From NCBI GenBank assembly GCA_016218045.1, contig JACRFB010000001.1, positions 62,001-126,000 of the forward strand: a stretch of DNA of 64,000 bases, written 5' to 3'. The DNA comes from Ignavibacteriota bacterium. GTDB lineage: Bacteria > Bacteroidota > Ignavibacteria > SZUA-365. The position numbers were made by a program, and so were the translations under genes. Below, piece by piece: positions 48,150 through 57,716 of this stretch. The notes below the pieces were generated by a model that saw nothing but the letters and a program-made list of their open reading frames with translations, was not told the DNA's origin and made no database searches. Position 1 is the stretch's first letter, and each line of letters starts with the position of its first letter.

Positions 48150-49832
48150 ATGAAACGTTGTATCATCGCGCTGCTCCCGGCTATCCTCCTCTTCGCCGGA
48201 TGCGGAACCCCGGAGAAAAAGGACATGAACAAGGATTTCACAGACTTCCTCACCGACTTCGAGAAACGGATCGCGCCTTTGAACAAGGATGCGAACCTTG
48301 CGTATTTCAACGCGACGATTTCCGGCCGTGATGAGGACTACAAAAAATCGGCCGATCTCGAACTCGAACGTTCCCGCCTTTTTGCGGACACCGCCGCGTT
48401 CGCCAAACTGAAGGCCATCAAGGAATCAGGATCCATAACTGATCCAATTCTCTCCAGGCAGCTCCTCGTACTGTACAATGCCTTCCTCGCAAAGCAAATC
48501 GATGACAAAACGCTCGAGGAGATGGTGCGTATGCAGAATGAAACGGAGCAGAAGTTCTCCACCTTCCGCGCGGAAGTACACGGCAAGCAGTTGACGGACA
48601 ATCAACTCGAAGACGTGCTGAAAACCTCGAAGAACTCAAAGGAACTCGAGGCCGCGTGGGTCGCAAGCAAACACGTTGGTGACGTGGTGGTGAAGGACGT
48701 GCTCGCACTCGTAAAACTCCGGAACGACGTGGCGCGCAAGCTCGGCTTCAAGAATTACCACGCGATGCAGCTCGAACTCAGCGAGCAGAATCCGGACGAC
48801 ATCGAAAAATTGTTTGATGAACTCGATGCGCTTACTCGTGATGCTTTCACGAAACTGAAAGGCGACATCGACGGTTTCCTCGCCGCGCGTTACGGCATCC
48901 CGAAGGAGCAGCTCATGCCCTGGCATTATCAGAACCGCTACTTCCAGGAAGCGCCGCGTATCTACGATGTAGATCTTGATGCGCTGTACAAAGGAAAGGA
49001 CATCGTCGGAATCGCGACAGGATACTTTGCGGGAATCGGTCTTCCGATCGACGACATGGTGGCCAAGAGCGATCTTTTTGAAAAACCGGGCAAATACCAG
49101 CATGCGTATTGCACCGATATCGACCGTGAGGGCGATGTGCGCGTTGTGTGCAATATCACGCCGAGTTACAACTGGATGAACACAACCCTGCATGAATACG
49201 GCCATGCGGTGTATTCAAAATTCCTCGATCGCACCGCCCCGTGGATCCTGCGCGAGGAAGCACACACCTTCACCACCGAAGCCATAGCGATGTTGTTCGG
49301 CCGCTTTGCCTCGAATCCTGCCTGGATGAAGGAGGTCGCGAACATGCAGCCCGACGTCGTCGATAAAGCGGCGGACGCAAGCCGCAAATCTCTCCGCCTC
49401 GAGCAGCTTGTGTTCAGCCGCTGGGCTCAGGTCATGTACCGCTTTGAAAAGGCGATGTACGAAAATCCGGACCAGGATCTCAACGCGTTGTGGTGGCAGC
49501 TCGTCGAAAAATATCAGGGGTTGAAAAAACCCGCGGGTCGCAATGCGCCAGACTGGGCGTCGAAAATCCATGTGGCGTTGTACCCTGCGTACTATCATAA
49601 CTACCTGATGGGTGAATTGCTCGCCTCGCAATTGTGGTACTATATCAACGACCGAGTTCTGAAAGGCGCGGATCCATCAATACAGAGTTTTGCCGGAAAG
49701 ACTGATGTCGGTGTATACCTGCGCGAGAAGGTCTTCATGCCGGCACGCACTCTGTTCTGGAACGATATGATCGAGGCAGCCACCGGCGAGAAACTCACGG
49801 CGAAATATTATGCGAGGCAGTTTGTGGACTGA
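48150..49832 (+). CDS. Lipoprotein zinc peptidase, M2/M3-like gluzincin
   Basis: A 560-residue protein with a lipoprotein signal (FAGC, Cys18). HEYGHAVYSKF near residue 348 is the zinc HExxH motif, and HTFTTEAIAM about 26 residues later provides the third ligand Glu. HNYLMGELLASQLW and EEKLTAKYYARQF-like helical blocks near the C-terminus resemble angiotensin-converting enzyme (M2) relatives. The size also fits M2 (about 560-600 residues). Likely role: removing dipeptides from short peptides in the periplasm. The start has a normal signal sequence. A strong terminator follows at 49857. Confidence 0.8.
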   Translation: MKRCIIALLPAILLFAGCGTPEKKDMNKDFTDFLTDFEKRIAPLNKDANLAYFNATISGRDEDYKKSADLELERSRLFADTAAFAKLKAIKESGSITDPILSRQLLVLYNAFLAKQIDDKTLEEMVRMQNETEQKFSTFRAEVHGKQLTDNQLEDVLKTSKNSKELEAAWVASKHVGDVVVKDVLALVKLRNDVARKLGFKNYHAMQLELSEQNPDDIEKLFDELDALTRDAFTKLKGDIDGFLAARYGIPKEQLMPWHYQNRYFQEAPRIYDVDLDALYKGKDIVGIATGYFAGIGLPIDDMVAKSDLFEKPGKYQHAYCTDIDREGDVRVVCNITPSYNWMNTTLHEYGHAVYSKFLDRTAPWILREEAHTFTTEAIAMLFGRFASNPAWMKEVANMQPDVVDKAADASRKSLRLEQLVFSRWAQVMYRFEKAMYENPDQDLNALWWQLVEKYQGLKKPAGRNAPDWASKIHVALYPAYYHNYLMGELLASQLWYYINDRVLKGADPSIQSFAGKTDVGVYLREKVFMPARTLFWNDMIEAATGEKLTAKYYARQFVD

Positions 49833-49856
49833 CCTGCGTGCCAGGTCTCACGACAG

Positions 49857-49890
49857 AAAGGCGGAATCGATGGATTCCGCCTTTTTGTTT
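49857..49890 (+). terminator. Rho-independent terminator after the gluzincin peptidase gene
   Basis: Arms of 12 bases (49857-49868 and 49873-49884) pair perfectly around a 4-base loop, with a T-rich tail (TTTTTGTTT). It lies about 25 bases after the stop. Confidence 0.92.
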
Positions 49891-50041
49891 TCAGATGCGA
49901 GAATACATCCCGGACGTCCGGTAACTACTGTTCGACATCGGGCTTGTGCAGGAATAGGCGAACATGTCCGAATGTGATACTTTTCCTCTTTCACATGCGC
50001 ATGCCCCAACGTGCGCCGCGATGCATTCAGTCCCAATACGT

Positions 50042-51799
50042 ATGTCGAAGCTCCCATACCTTCTCACTCTTTTGTGCCTCTGCAGCGGTCCTCTGATCGC
50101 ACAGACAAACCCGCCGTGGGAGCGCCCATTGATGACCGCATGGTCGAAGGATGGAATCACTTTCGGCCCGCCTGTCATTTTTCAGGATTCCGCCGGCGTC
50201 CCGAGTGCCATCCGCTGGAAAGGCGACACGCTGGTCTGTGTTTTCCAATGGTTCCGACAGCCGATGAACACGACGACGTGGGATAGAGTCGCGGTGAAAT
50301 TCTCGTTTGATGCCGGCAGCACCTGGACCGCTCCAGCACCGATCATCGTGAGCGGATTACCGGTCGGGTATCAGCGACCGTTTGATCCGACCATTGCAGT
50401 TCTTCCAAATGGGAGGCTGCGCCTCTACTACTCATCCAGCGACGGCATGCCGCCCGGCGGTTTGACATCCATCGTGAATACATATTCCGCGATCAGTTCG
50501 GATGGCGTCCACTTTGTATTCGAACCCGGTGCCCGTTTCGACGACGCGAACAGGGCCGTCATCGATCCGGCCGTCACATTTTTCAAGGGCATCTGGCAGT
50601 ATGCTGCGCCTGCGGGTGCACCCCAGGATGGCGCCTTCCACGCGTCAAGCGGCGACGGACTCGAGTTCACGAGACACGCCTTGTACCCATCCGACAACCA
50701 GCACAATTGGACTGGAAATTTCCTCGCGACGGAGGCCGAAGAGTTGCGTTTCTACGGTTCCGGAAATAGGATCTGGTTCAATACTTCCAGCGATGGATTC
50801 ACATGGCTGGGCTACACAAACACCACATTGACAGGTGGTGATCCCACCGTGGTGAAAACCCCTGCCGGAATGTTTCTCGCGATCTTTGTCGGACACCCGT
50901 ACACACGGAGTGGATTTTTGTGCGGCGACACGTTGATTGACCCGCGTGACGGCCGACGCTATGGCACAGTCCGCATCGGCAGTGATTGTTGGATGAAGCA
51001 GAATCTGAATTTCGGCACCATGGTGCCGAGCGTCCCGTCGGCGACGCCACATTCTGATATGAGCGATAATGGCAGGCCGGAAAAATATGCCATGCACAAC
51101 AATGCCGCGAATTTGGAATCGTTCGGCGGATTGTATGAATGGAATGAATTGATGAATTACTCGCCGGCGGAAGGCGGGCAGGGATTGTGTCCACCCGGAT
51201 GGCATGTCTCCACCGATGCGGAGTGGCAGCGGCTCATCGCTGTTGCAGGCGGTTCATGGACTGATCCGTTCGCCGGACATGGCGGAAACGCGTTGAAACG
51301 AATCGGCGAAGGCTTCGGCCGGGGCGCTGGAACAGACCTCGTGAGATTCTCCGCACTACACGCGGGTGATCGTGACGCACTCGGAATATTTAACGGCGAG
51401 GGACTCCGCAGCATTTTCTGGACGTCCACTCGGGCCAATAACACTGATGCGTACCATTACACACTGTGGGCGGAAAACGATACGATACAGCGCCTCGTGC
51501 TCGGCAGCTCGACGGGCTTTTCGTGCCGGTGTGTTCTGAACGGCCCCACAAGTGGAATGAAGGCCATCCCGCCTACTGGAATCCGTGTGTCCGCGTACCC
51601 GAATCCGTTTTCTCGAACTATTGCAATCGCACCTGATGACGATGTGGCTCAATACATAATGATTGACGCCGCTGGCAGAGTGATCTGGTCCGGGCGGCAT
51701 GTACAGACACAGGATTTCTCGACTCTGTCAGCGGGCAAATATTTCCTGCACGTTCGCTCAATGGATGGCACGCATACCATCCTTCTGATCAAAGAATAA
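50042..51799 (+). CDS. Exported propeller protein with FISUMP domain and T9SS sorting domain
   Basis: About 585 residues. A signal peptide ends at LIAQ. An N-terminal five-bladed propeller-like region (about 30-290) has DAGSTWTAP and SSDGFTW repeats. A FISUMP domain follows (about 300-500): DPRDGRRYGTVRIG, CWMKQNLN, YEWNELM, CPPGWHVSTDAEW. FISUMP is widespread in Fibrobacteres and Bacteroidota exported proteins, with no settled function. The tail is a T9SS type A sorting domain (YPNPF, DAAGRVI). The ATG at 50042 gives a proper signal peptide. Confidence 0.85.
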   Translation: MSKLPYLLTLLCLCSGPLIAQTNPPWERPLMTAWSKDGITFGPPVIFQDSAGVPSAIRWKGDTLVCVFQWFRQPMNTTTWDRVAVKFSFDAGSTWTAPAPIIVSGLPVGYQRPFDPTIAVLPNGRLRLYYSSSDGMPPGGLTSIVNTYSAISSDGVHFVFEPGARFDDANRAVIDPAVTFFKGIWQYAAPAGAPQDGAFHASSGDGLEFTRHALYPSDNQHNWTGNFLATEAEELRFYGSGNRIWFNTSSDGFTWLGYTNTTLTGGDPTVVKTPAGMFLAIFVGHPYTRSGFLCGDTLIDPRDGRRYGTVRIGSDCWMKQNLNFGTMVPSVPSATPHSDMSDNGRPEKYAMHNNAANLESFGGLYEWNELMNYSPAEGGQGLCPPGWHVSTDAEWQRLIAVAGGSWTDPFAGHGGNALKRIGEGFGRGAGTDLVRFSALHAGDRDALGIFNGEGLRSIFWTSTRANNTDAYHYTLWAENDTIQRLVLGSSTGFSCRCVLNGPTSGMKAIPPTGIRVSAYPNPFSRTIAIAPDDDVAQYIMIDAAGRVIWSGRHVQTQDFSTLSAGKYFLHVRSMDGTHTILLIKE

Positions 51800-51880
51800 T
51801 GCTGAGTTTGCATCATCTTTTTGCGTCTGAGAGATAACTGCCCGTGGTTCATTCGTGCACGGTGAATCCCGAAAAGAGGA

Positions 51881-51916
51881 AAACGGCGGCCGACATTTCC
51901 AGTCCTGCCGCCGTTT
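51881..51916. terminator. Two-way hairpin between convergent T9SS genes
   Basis: AAACGGCGGC (51881-51890) pairs with GCCGCCGTTT (51907-51916). The A/T ends allow termination in both directions, for the plus-strand gene ending at 51799 and the minus-strand gene ending at 51939. Confidence 0.7.
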
Positions 51917-51938
51917 CGATAAATCGAAACCTTCGGTG

Positions 51939-53216
51939 TCAGCGCACGAGTAAAAATGTTCGAGTAGCCAGTCCACCACCGGCCTGAAGGCTGCATGTGT
52001 ACATCCCGGGGGCGAGGTCGTGCGCATTCCATTGTACATGATGGATGCCGGCCTGCACGGGTCGCGAGGGCATCAGCACATGTACACGGCCTGTCGCGTC
52101 GATCAACGTCAACGCGGCTGTGGATGCCCGCTCGATGCTGAAGGTGACAGTGCCCGATTCCTTCAACGGATGGGGTGTGACACCGTCAATGGAAAGTGCG
52201 ATGGTCCTGTCTATGCCCGGGAGGGATGTCGGCTGAGGATCGAACGTGCGAACGCCGTCTTCACATGCGGCGTACAGTTGCCCATCGACGGTGAGCAGAT
52301 CGGCAGCATAGCTGAAACCGATCGTTTCGCCCTGCTGCCAGGTCTGTCCGTGATCATCGGAGTGGAATGTGAGTGTGCCCTCGTGCAGCGTGTTCACAAG
52401 CGCATACACACGTGAGCCCAGTGTTGTGAGCCTGACGTCGAACGCCGCGGGAAACGGCGTCGGACACTCGGTCCAGGTCTGCGCCTCGTCATCACTCAGG
52501 AATACGCGTCTCGTGCCGGCAACCAGCAGGCGGCTTCCATCGCGGTGAAGGTCTACCAGTTCGAGTCCGGGAATCGGGGCGCCGGGTAGCGGCGCATCGA
52601 GCCACTTCGCTGCGCCCTGCGGCCGACGGAAAACGCCGCCGTTACCGCCCGCCGTTGCGATCATGGTCCCGTTCGACACCTCAAGAGTGTAAACGGTGTA
52701 GGAATTGTTCGATGACAGACCGTCGTTGAATGGTGTCCAGGAGGCGTCTCCAGCCCGGCGCACAAAGACACCGGCGCCACCGGTTCCCGCATAAAGCGAA
52801 TCACCTCGTACGGCGAAACAGAGTATATCGCTCGCGCCCAATCCTGAAAATCCCTCGTTCGCTGCCGACCATGTCGCGCCTTCGTCGCTGCTGCGCCAGA
52901 CCCCACTTTTGTACGTGCCGACGTAGAGATTGCCGTCGAATTGTGTGATTACGCTCAACGCGAGGATGTCGGGATGAACGATACCGAAGTCGGTCCAGGT
53001 ATTACCCCGGTTATCGTTGCGGTACACACGCCGCTCGCCAACCGCGTGGAGCGTGCCATCTATGCGGGTGAGTGAGACAAATTGTTCGATGGGGAGGCCG
53101 GGAATGCGCGTCCACGATTGCGCCCGCGCGTCCTGCGACAGCGCAGTGAGGAAAGATGCGGAGAAGAGGAAAACTGCGGTGGATAGCAGCCTGATGGCTT
53201 TTATATGCTGTGACAT
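51939..53216 (-). CDS. Exported BNR-type beta-propeller protein with T9SS sorting domain
   Basis: A 425-residue protein. A signal peptide (about 1-32) ends near ARAQ. Most of the length is a propeller with DNRGNTWTD, SDEGATWSA, SDDEAQTWTE and SDDHGQTWQQ Asp-box repeats, as in photosynthesis-factor-like or Vps10-like surface proteins. The C-terminal about 80 residues make a T9SS sorting domain (TPHPLKESG, LIDATGRVHVL). No sialidase active site is visible. Likely exposed at the surface, with a binding role. The neighbour at 50 kb is also a propeller plus T9SS protein in the opposite direction. Confidence 0.83.
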   Translation of the reverse strand: MSQHIKAIRLLSTAVFLFSASFLTALSQDARAQSWTRIPGLPIEQFVSLTRIDGTLHAVGERRVYRNDNRGNTWTDFGIVHPDILALSVITQFDGNLYVGTYKSGVWRSSDEGATWSAANEGFSGLGASDILCFAVRGDSLYAGTGGAGVFVRRAGDASWTPFNDGLSSNNSYTVYTLEVSNGTMIATAGGNGGVFRRPQGAAKWLDAPLPGAPIPGLELVDLHRDGSRLLVAGTRRVFLSDDEAQTWTECPTPFPAAFDVRLTTLGSRVYALVNTLHEGTLTFHSDDHGQTWQQGETIGFSYAADLLTVDGQLYAACEDGVRTFDPQPTSLPGIDRTIALSIDGVTPHPLKESGTVTFSIERASTAALTLIDATGRVHVLMPSRPVQAGIHHVQWNAHDLAPGMYTCSLQAGGGLATRTFLLVR

Positions 53217-53669
53217 CGTTCTTTCGATCTTGTAGGTGGAGAGCGTCGTATGTCATTAAACGGATAAATCGGCTCCGGGTTTCACCGGATCGTACTCTCA
53301 TACACTCCCATGCCCGGTGTACACGTCGCTTCGCCGTGAAATACAGCAGCATCCCGATACGCGATTGTGTCGGCCTGTTCCTTTGGTTTGTGGATGATGT
53401 GATGTTTTCATCTATAATGATGCACGCATCCACTTGGATACGGACCATCCGTGGTGACCGGGGCGGCTCTTCGCAAGCACCACGAATCGTTCCGAGGGTT
53501 TTCTCGCGCCGCACACCGCGTGTGTTTCCTGACTCTGCGTGTGCGCGTGTTCCTTCCGACGCCGGCCGTATCGGACAGACACTGATCCGGCAGAAAGGTG
53601 ATGCCGCACAGGTCGATCGCCAGCGCGCTAAAAGCACCACTGACATCTGAAGGCGGAGCAAAGTGAGTG
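53217..53669. other. Intergenic region, no gene supported
   Basis: About 450 bases between the BNR-type T9SS gene and tRNA-Ile. A plus-strand open frame of about 146 codons covers most of it but has no signal, no known motif and an arginine-rich composition of the shadow type. The left end should hold the promoter of the minus-strand T9SS gene. I see no repeats or clear hairpins. Confidence 0.55.
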
Positions 53670-53743
53670 TGGGCCCTGCCGGACTTGAACCAGCGACCAA
53701 CGGATTATGAGTCCGCCGCTCTAACCAACTGAGCTAAGGGCCC
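53670..53743 (-). tRNA. tRNA-Ile (CAU, AUA-reading)
   Basis: The 74-base cloverleaf reads GGGCCCT at the 5' end and AGGGCCC plus discriminator A at the 3' end, a perfect 7-base acceptor stem. The anticodon loop is CTCATAA, anticodon CAT. The GCTGG arm pairs with CCGGC around a TTCAAGT loop. The body, including TTAGCTCAG and GGTCGCTGG, matches the tRNA-Ile2 type whose C34 is changed to lysidine by TilS, rather than an elongator or initiator tRNA-Met. CCA is not encoded. Confidence 0.88.
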
Positions 53744-53933
53744 TTTGCAGTCTGATAAAATATCGTGTGAAAGGAGGAAATCCAACCGCGCGCCTGCGGA
53801 ATTTGTACCGTCGATTTCACGAGACAGGAAGACTCGCGGCATTATCGACCATGGGTGACATCTTGTCCCTTTGGGAATTGACGGCGTACATTGTTTTTCA
53901 CCGTTCAGCAAGCTTCCTGATCCCGAATCCGTC

Positions 53934-55118
53934 ATGATCCGCGCACTCCGTTCCGAATTTAATTTCGCATTTACACCTGAGCGGTACTCCACCTTCCTTG
54001 ACCTGATGGATAGTCGCGCGGGCACACACATCGAATTCCGGATATGCGAAACACCCGTCTTTGTGCCTGAGACCCTCGAGGCGCAACTGTTTGCCGCAAC
54101 GTGTGACATCCTTCGCCAACTTGTCACCGGCACAGCACGCGGGAACGCGCAGGCCGCGTATCCGACGGGCGCGGAGGCCCCGGACGAATCCCTGCATCCC
54201 GAGTTTGTGCAGGTGGATTTTGCTGTGACGCGCGAACAGGACGGGCAACTCGGCATACGCCTCATCGAACTTCAGGGCTTCCCTTCACTGTACGCGTTTC
54301 AGGAGATGTTCGGCCGGACGGCACGCGAGTTTTACGGATACAGTTCGCTGCGCCACCTCGCACCCGGCCTCTCGCCCGCAGCGTTTCACGAGCTGTTTCG
54401 CCTGGCTGTTGTCGGTCCGCACGATCCCTCGGAAGTGATTCTCCTGGAGGTCGACCCGTTGCACCAAAAAACCCTCCCCGATTTTCTGCTTACCGAGTCG
54501 ATGCTGGGGATTGAGACGGTCGACATCACAACTGTGGTAAAAAAGGATCGACGACTCTTTTACTTGTCAAGGTCGGGCCGGCAAATCCCCATCCGCCGCA
54601 TCTACAACCGCGCTATCATGGACGAAATTGTTCGTCGCGGCATCCGCGTGCCCTTTGCGTTCACCGACTCGCTGGACCTCGAATGGGCCTGCCATCCCAA
54701 TTGGTTTTACCGCATCAGCAAGCTCGCTCTCCCGTTCATCGAACACCGGACGGTACCAGCCGCACATATTCTCGATGGCATCGATCCCATCCCGGAAAAT
54801 CTTGATGACTATGTGCTGAAACCCCTGTATTCGTTCGCGGGTGGAGGCGTGATCGTCGGTCCTGCACGGGCGCAGGTGGAATCCATCCCCGCCACAATGC
54901 GTGGGCAGTATTTGCTGCAGGAACGAGTCCGTTATGCCCCGGTCCTCGAGACACCCTCGGGGCGAGCCTGCGTTGAACTGCGTGTGATGGTCTTGTGGAT
55001 CGATGAGCCTGTGCCGGTGATGCTGCTTGCACGCACGGGCAAAGGCGCAATGATGGGTGTGGATTTCAACAGAAATTTCGACTGGGTTGGCGCGAGCTGT
55101 GCACTCATCTCCGCCTAG
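53934..55118 (+). CDS. Conserved hypothetical, ATP-grasp-like protein
   Basis: About 394 residues, soluble, with no signal peptide. The C-terminal part has DDYVLKPLYSFAGGG near residue 290 and YLLQERV near residue 322, followed by CVELRVMVLWID. This is the order seen in ATP-grasp enzymes: a lysine plus glycine loop, a central adenine-contacting Glu, and later acidic residues. The N-terminal 280 residues have no family I recognise; LIELQGFPSLYAFQ is a conserved-looking block. I infer a ligase of unknown substrates. The ATG at 53934 is chosen; the longer frame starts nearer the tRNA. It converges on the HD-protein gene with a gap of 33 bases. Confidence 0.6.
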   Translation: MIRALRSEFNFAFTPERYSTFLDLMDSRAGTHIEFRICETPVFVPETLEAQLFAATCDILRQLVTGTARGNAQAAYPTGAEAPDESLHPEFVQVDFAVTREQDGQLGIRLIELQGFPSLYAFQEMFGRTAREFYGYSSLRHLAPGLSPAAFHELFRLAVVGPHDPSEVILLEVDPLHQKTLPDFLLTESMLGIETVDITTVVKKDRRLFYLSRSGRQIPIRRIYNRAIMDEIVRRGIRVPFAFTDSLDLEWACHPNWFYRISKLALPFIEHRTVPAAHILDGIDPIPENLDDYVLKPLYSFAGGGVIVGPARAQVESIPATMRGQYLLQERVRYAPVLETPSGRACVELRVMVLWIDEPVPVMLLARTGKGAMMGVDFNRNFDWVGASCALISA

Positions 55119-55151
55119 CGCCATCCCGGACTAACCCGACCGCGCCTCCGC

Positions 55152-55712
55152 TCACTCGCCCATCTCTCGCTGTACGTCCTCGACCACCGCGCGATACGCT
55201 TCAACAATCGGGTGATCCCACCCTGTCGCAACCGCGTCGAGGGCTTGGTAATAGAAATCGAGCGTCCGCTGTTTCCCACGCGCGAACTTCCGCCAGACGT
55301 CGTCGCCAATGAGTGCATGTGTGGCGAGGATGGACGACAGGTTGTGAATCTTGTCGGCCGCGCAAATGGCCTTGATCTCAGGTGGGGCATGCACGATGCC
55401 TGCCAGGTATCGCTTTTTACGCTCCTCCCATCGCCAGTGCTTCTCCTCTGTCACCGCCGTCACCATTGACGCGATCTCTTCCCCAAAATCCGCCGTGAGT
55501 TCTTCCACTGTGTACTCGGTGTCCTCCAATGTGTCGTGCAGCAATCCGGCTGCCACTACCGACTCGCGAAATCCCTGCCCCTGCAGGATGAAACCGACAT
55601 GAATCAGATGTGTGACGTAGGGGACATCGGGATCGGTCTTTCTCATGTCGCCATCATGCAGCCGCATCGCCGTGCGCACGGCGCGTTCAATCAGCGGAGA
55701 AAATGTATACAT
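55152..55712 (-). CDS. HD-domain hydrolase, small (p)ppGpp-hydrolase-like
   Basis: A 186-residue protein. THLIHVG (His35) and LLHDTLEDT (His59-Asp60) are the metal-binding motifs of the SpoT/Mesh1 hydrolase domain. CAADKIHNL matches its third conserved block (ADKxHNL). The size equals stand-alone small alarmone hydrolases (about 180-200 residues). There is no synthetase domain. Likely role: hydrolysis of ppGpp or a related nucleotide such as NADPH. It follows the NUDIX and MscS genes on the same strand. Confidence 0.82.
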   Translation of the reverse strand: MYTFSPLIERAVRTAMRLHDGDMRKTDPDVPYVTHLIHVGFILQGQGFRESVVAAGLLHDTLEDTEYTVEELTADFGEEIASMVTAVTEEKHWRWEERKKRYLAGIVHAPPEIKAICAADKIHNLSSILATHALIGDDVWRKFARGKQRTLDFYYQALDAVATGWDHPIVEAYRAVVEDVQREMGE

Positions 55713-55837
55713 GGAACAGCTCGCTTCCGAGAAATGTGTCAGATGAATGTATCCGTACGTTGCACCGGCCTCACCGTATCAGGAGCGTCAGAGAATCATC
55801 GGTGTGATCCTGCCTGATTTCTCTCCAACGAAGAGTT

Positions 55838-56395
55838 TCACGCATGTCCGCTCTGGATTACTCCGAGCTTCATGCCGGCCAGCATCAGTCCCGTTACGGT
55901 TTTTCCGTCCACAATATCGCCGTGTCGGCACATGTCGATGGCCTCGATGAGGGGCGTGCGCAACACTTCTATCGATTCCTCACCCTGTTCGAGACTCTGT
56001 GTGCCGGGCTCGAGATCCCGGGCGAGGTAGACGTGCAGGACCTCGCTACAGAAGCCCGGGGTGGTCAGCATGGATACGAGGTGCTCCACACGTCCCGCAC
56101 GCCAGCCGGTCTCTTCCTCGAGTTCGCGTCTCGCGCACGACAGCGGATCTTCGCCCGCATCAAGTTTTCCCGCGGGCAATTCGATGATGCGCTGCTTCAC
56201 GGGATACCGGAACTGGCGTATGAGCAGAACGTCATTGTTGGGGAATACGGCGGCCATCACCGCGCCGCCACCGTGCTGTACCACCTCGCGCATCGTGTGA
56301 TACCCGCTCTCGTGACGAAGTTCATCGCGAATGATCGTGAAGACGCGCCCGGAATACGGCGTTACCCTTTGAAGGATTTCAAATTGATCGGACAT
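55838..56395 (-). CDS. NUDIX hydrolase, ADP-ribose pyrophosphatase-like
   Basis: A 185-residue protein. The Nudix box GKLDAGEDP...ARRELEEETGW (G-x5-E-x7-REUxEExGU) is intact near residues 75-97, and the downstream FCSEVLHVYLA segment is typical of ADP-ribose pyrophosphatases. It probably hydrolyses ADP-ribose or a similar nucleotide sugar. The start at 56395 is chosen. It lies about 50 bases after the mscS stop and about 126 before the HD gene, so a three-gene transcript is plausible. Confidence 0.87.
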   Translation of the reverse strand: MSDQFEILQRVTPYSGRVFTIIRDELRHESGYHTMREVVQHGGGAVMAAVFPNNDVLLIRQFRYPVKQRIIELPAGKLDAGEDPLSCARRELEEETGWRAGRVEHLVSMLTTPGFCSEVLHVYLARDLEPGTQSLEQGEESIEVLRTPLIEAIDMCRHGDIVDGKTVTGLMLAGMKLGVIQSGHA

Positions 56396-56444
56396 GGTTT
56401 CTGTGTTCTGTAACCGACGTTTGCAGCGGGGACTCGTGTGTCCT

Positions 56445-57560
56445 CTACTGCAACTCGTCTGATGGAATGATCGGCCGCACGCCGGGTGCAAAGTGCACGA
56501 CGCGTTGTGGATACGGGATTTCGACCTTGTGCGCGCGCAACGTGTCGTAGATGAGGTGCATGATCTGTCCGGTTCGCGGCGGGATCCGGTTCGGATTGCG
56601 TATCCACACCTTCGCTTCCAGATGTACGGACGATTCGCCGAGTTGCATCACGCGCACTTCGGTACGATCCTGTTCCACAATATCGGGTTCTCGATTGATG
56701 GCTTCGATCACAAGCTGCTGCACGTGCGCCAGATCGGTTCCGTACGCCACGTTGAACGGTATATGAAAACGCATCATGTCGTTCGGATACGACAGATTCA
56801 TGATCTGGCTTTTCACGATCTCGGCGTTCGGGATAATCACCATCACGTTGTCGTCATCGATGAATTTGGTCGAACGGATTCCGATTTCGCGAACGTTGGC
56901 AAACGATCCGCTCGGAATCCGCACGCGGTCGCCAGGGCGGAAAGGACGGTCGATCATCAGAACGAATCCAGCGATGGTGTTTGCGAGTGTTTCCTGCGCG
57001 GCGAGCGCGATCGCGAGTGAGCCGACACCCAGCGACACAACCAACGTCGAAATGTTCTGCCCGAAATGATCGAGAATGACGATGGCAGCCGCGACAAATA
57101 CCACGACGTTCATCACGCGGTTCACAAGCGGCGCGAGTTCATCGTCGAGATGTGTATTTGTGCGGTGCGCCATATCCTTGAGATACCAAAGGATGAAGGC
57201 GTCAACGAGACGTGCCACTGCCAGGGCAATTGAAAGAATAAAAAAGACGTATGTGGCACCAGCGGCTACCTCGAGTATGGTCCGTACATGTGCTGGTTCT
57301 TTCGCGCCCACAGACTGCAGCGCGCCCGACGTCCAGTACAGTACACCGAGAACAAGCAGGCCCACGATCGACTTCTTCAGCACGGAGAGAAGAAAATCGT
57401 CGAGCGATGAGGCCGTGCGCCTCGCAAGCCGATGCTGCATGCCGCCGAGAAGCATCTTCAGAAGGCGCCCTGCAACAAACGCCAATGCGACAAATACGAG
57501 CGCCGAGAGCAGCACGCCCGTGAGCGCGTCAATCGGGAGAAAATCGAAGAGATTCGGCAT
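56445..57560 (-). CDS. mscS: MscS-family mechanosensitive channel
   Basis: A 371-residue inner-membrane protein. The membrane part has four or five hydrophobic segments (about 10-190), and the last one carries GVGSLAIALAAQETLANTIAG, the pore-helix motif (TM3). The soluble beta domain follows with DRPFRPGDRVRI and IPNAEIV, ending near residue 350. Length is longer than E. coli MscS (286) by one extra membrane pair. Role: opening under osmotic downshift to release solutes. It leads the NUDIX and HD genes. Confidence 0.93.
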   Translation of the reverse strand: MPNLFDFLPIDALTGVLLSALVFVALAFVAGRLLKMLLGGMQHRLARRTASSLDDFLLSVLKKSIVGLLVLGVLYWTSGALQSVGAKEPAHVRTILEVAAGATYVFFILSIALAVARLVDAFILWYLKDMAHRTNTHLDDELAPLVNRVMNVVVFVAAAIVILDHFGQNISTLVVSLGVGSLAIALAAQETLANTIAGFVLMIDRPFRPGDRVRIPSGSFANVREIGIRSTKFIDDDNVMVIIPNAEIVKSQIMNLSYPNDMMRFHIPFNVAYGTDLAHVQQLVIEAINREPDIVEQDRTEVRVMQLGESSVHLEAKVWIRNPNRIPPRTGQIMHLIYDTLRAHKVEIPYPQRVVHFAPGVRPIIPSDELQ

Positions 57561-57716
57561 ACGAGCACTTCATGTTGTTGAGACGGGTTAATATAAGCAG
57601 AATTGCGCTTCAGGAACTCCGTTCAGGAGTGTCCCTGCGCAATTCCCCGTCCGGTGTGTCTGAACCGATTATTGATTAGTTTTCAGCTCATCACCGTTGA
57701 ACAGCACTCAGCACCC

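Noticed and set aside
53210-53650. Plus-strand open frame of about 146 codons before the tRNA
   Set aside because: No recognised domain, no ribosome site and atypical composition.
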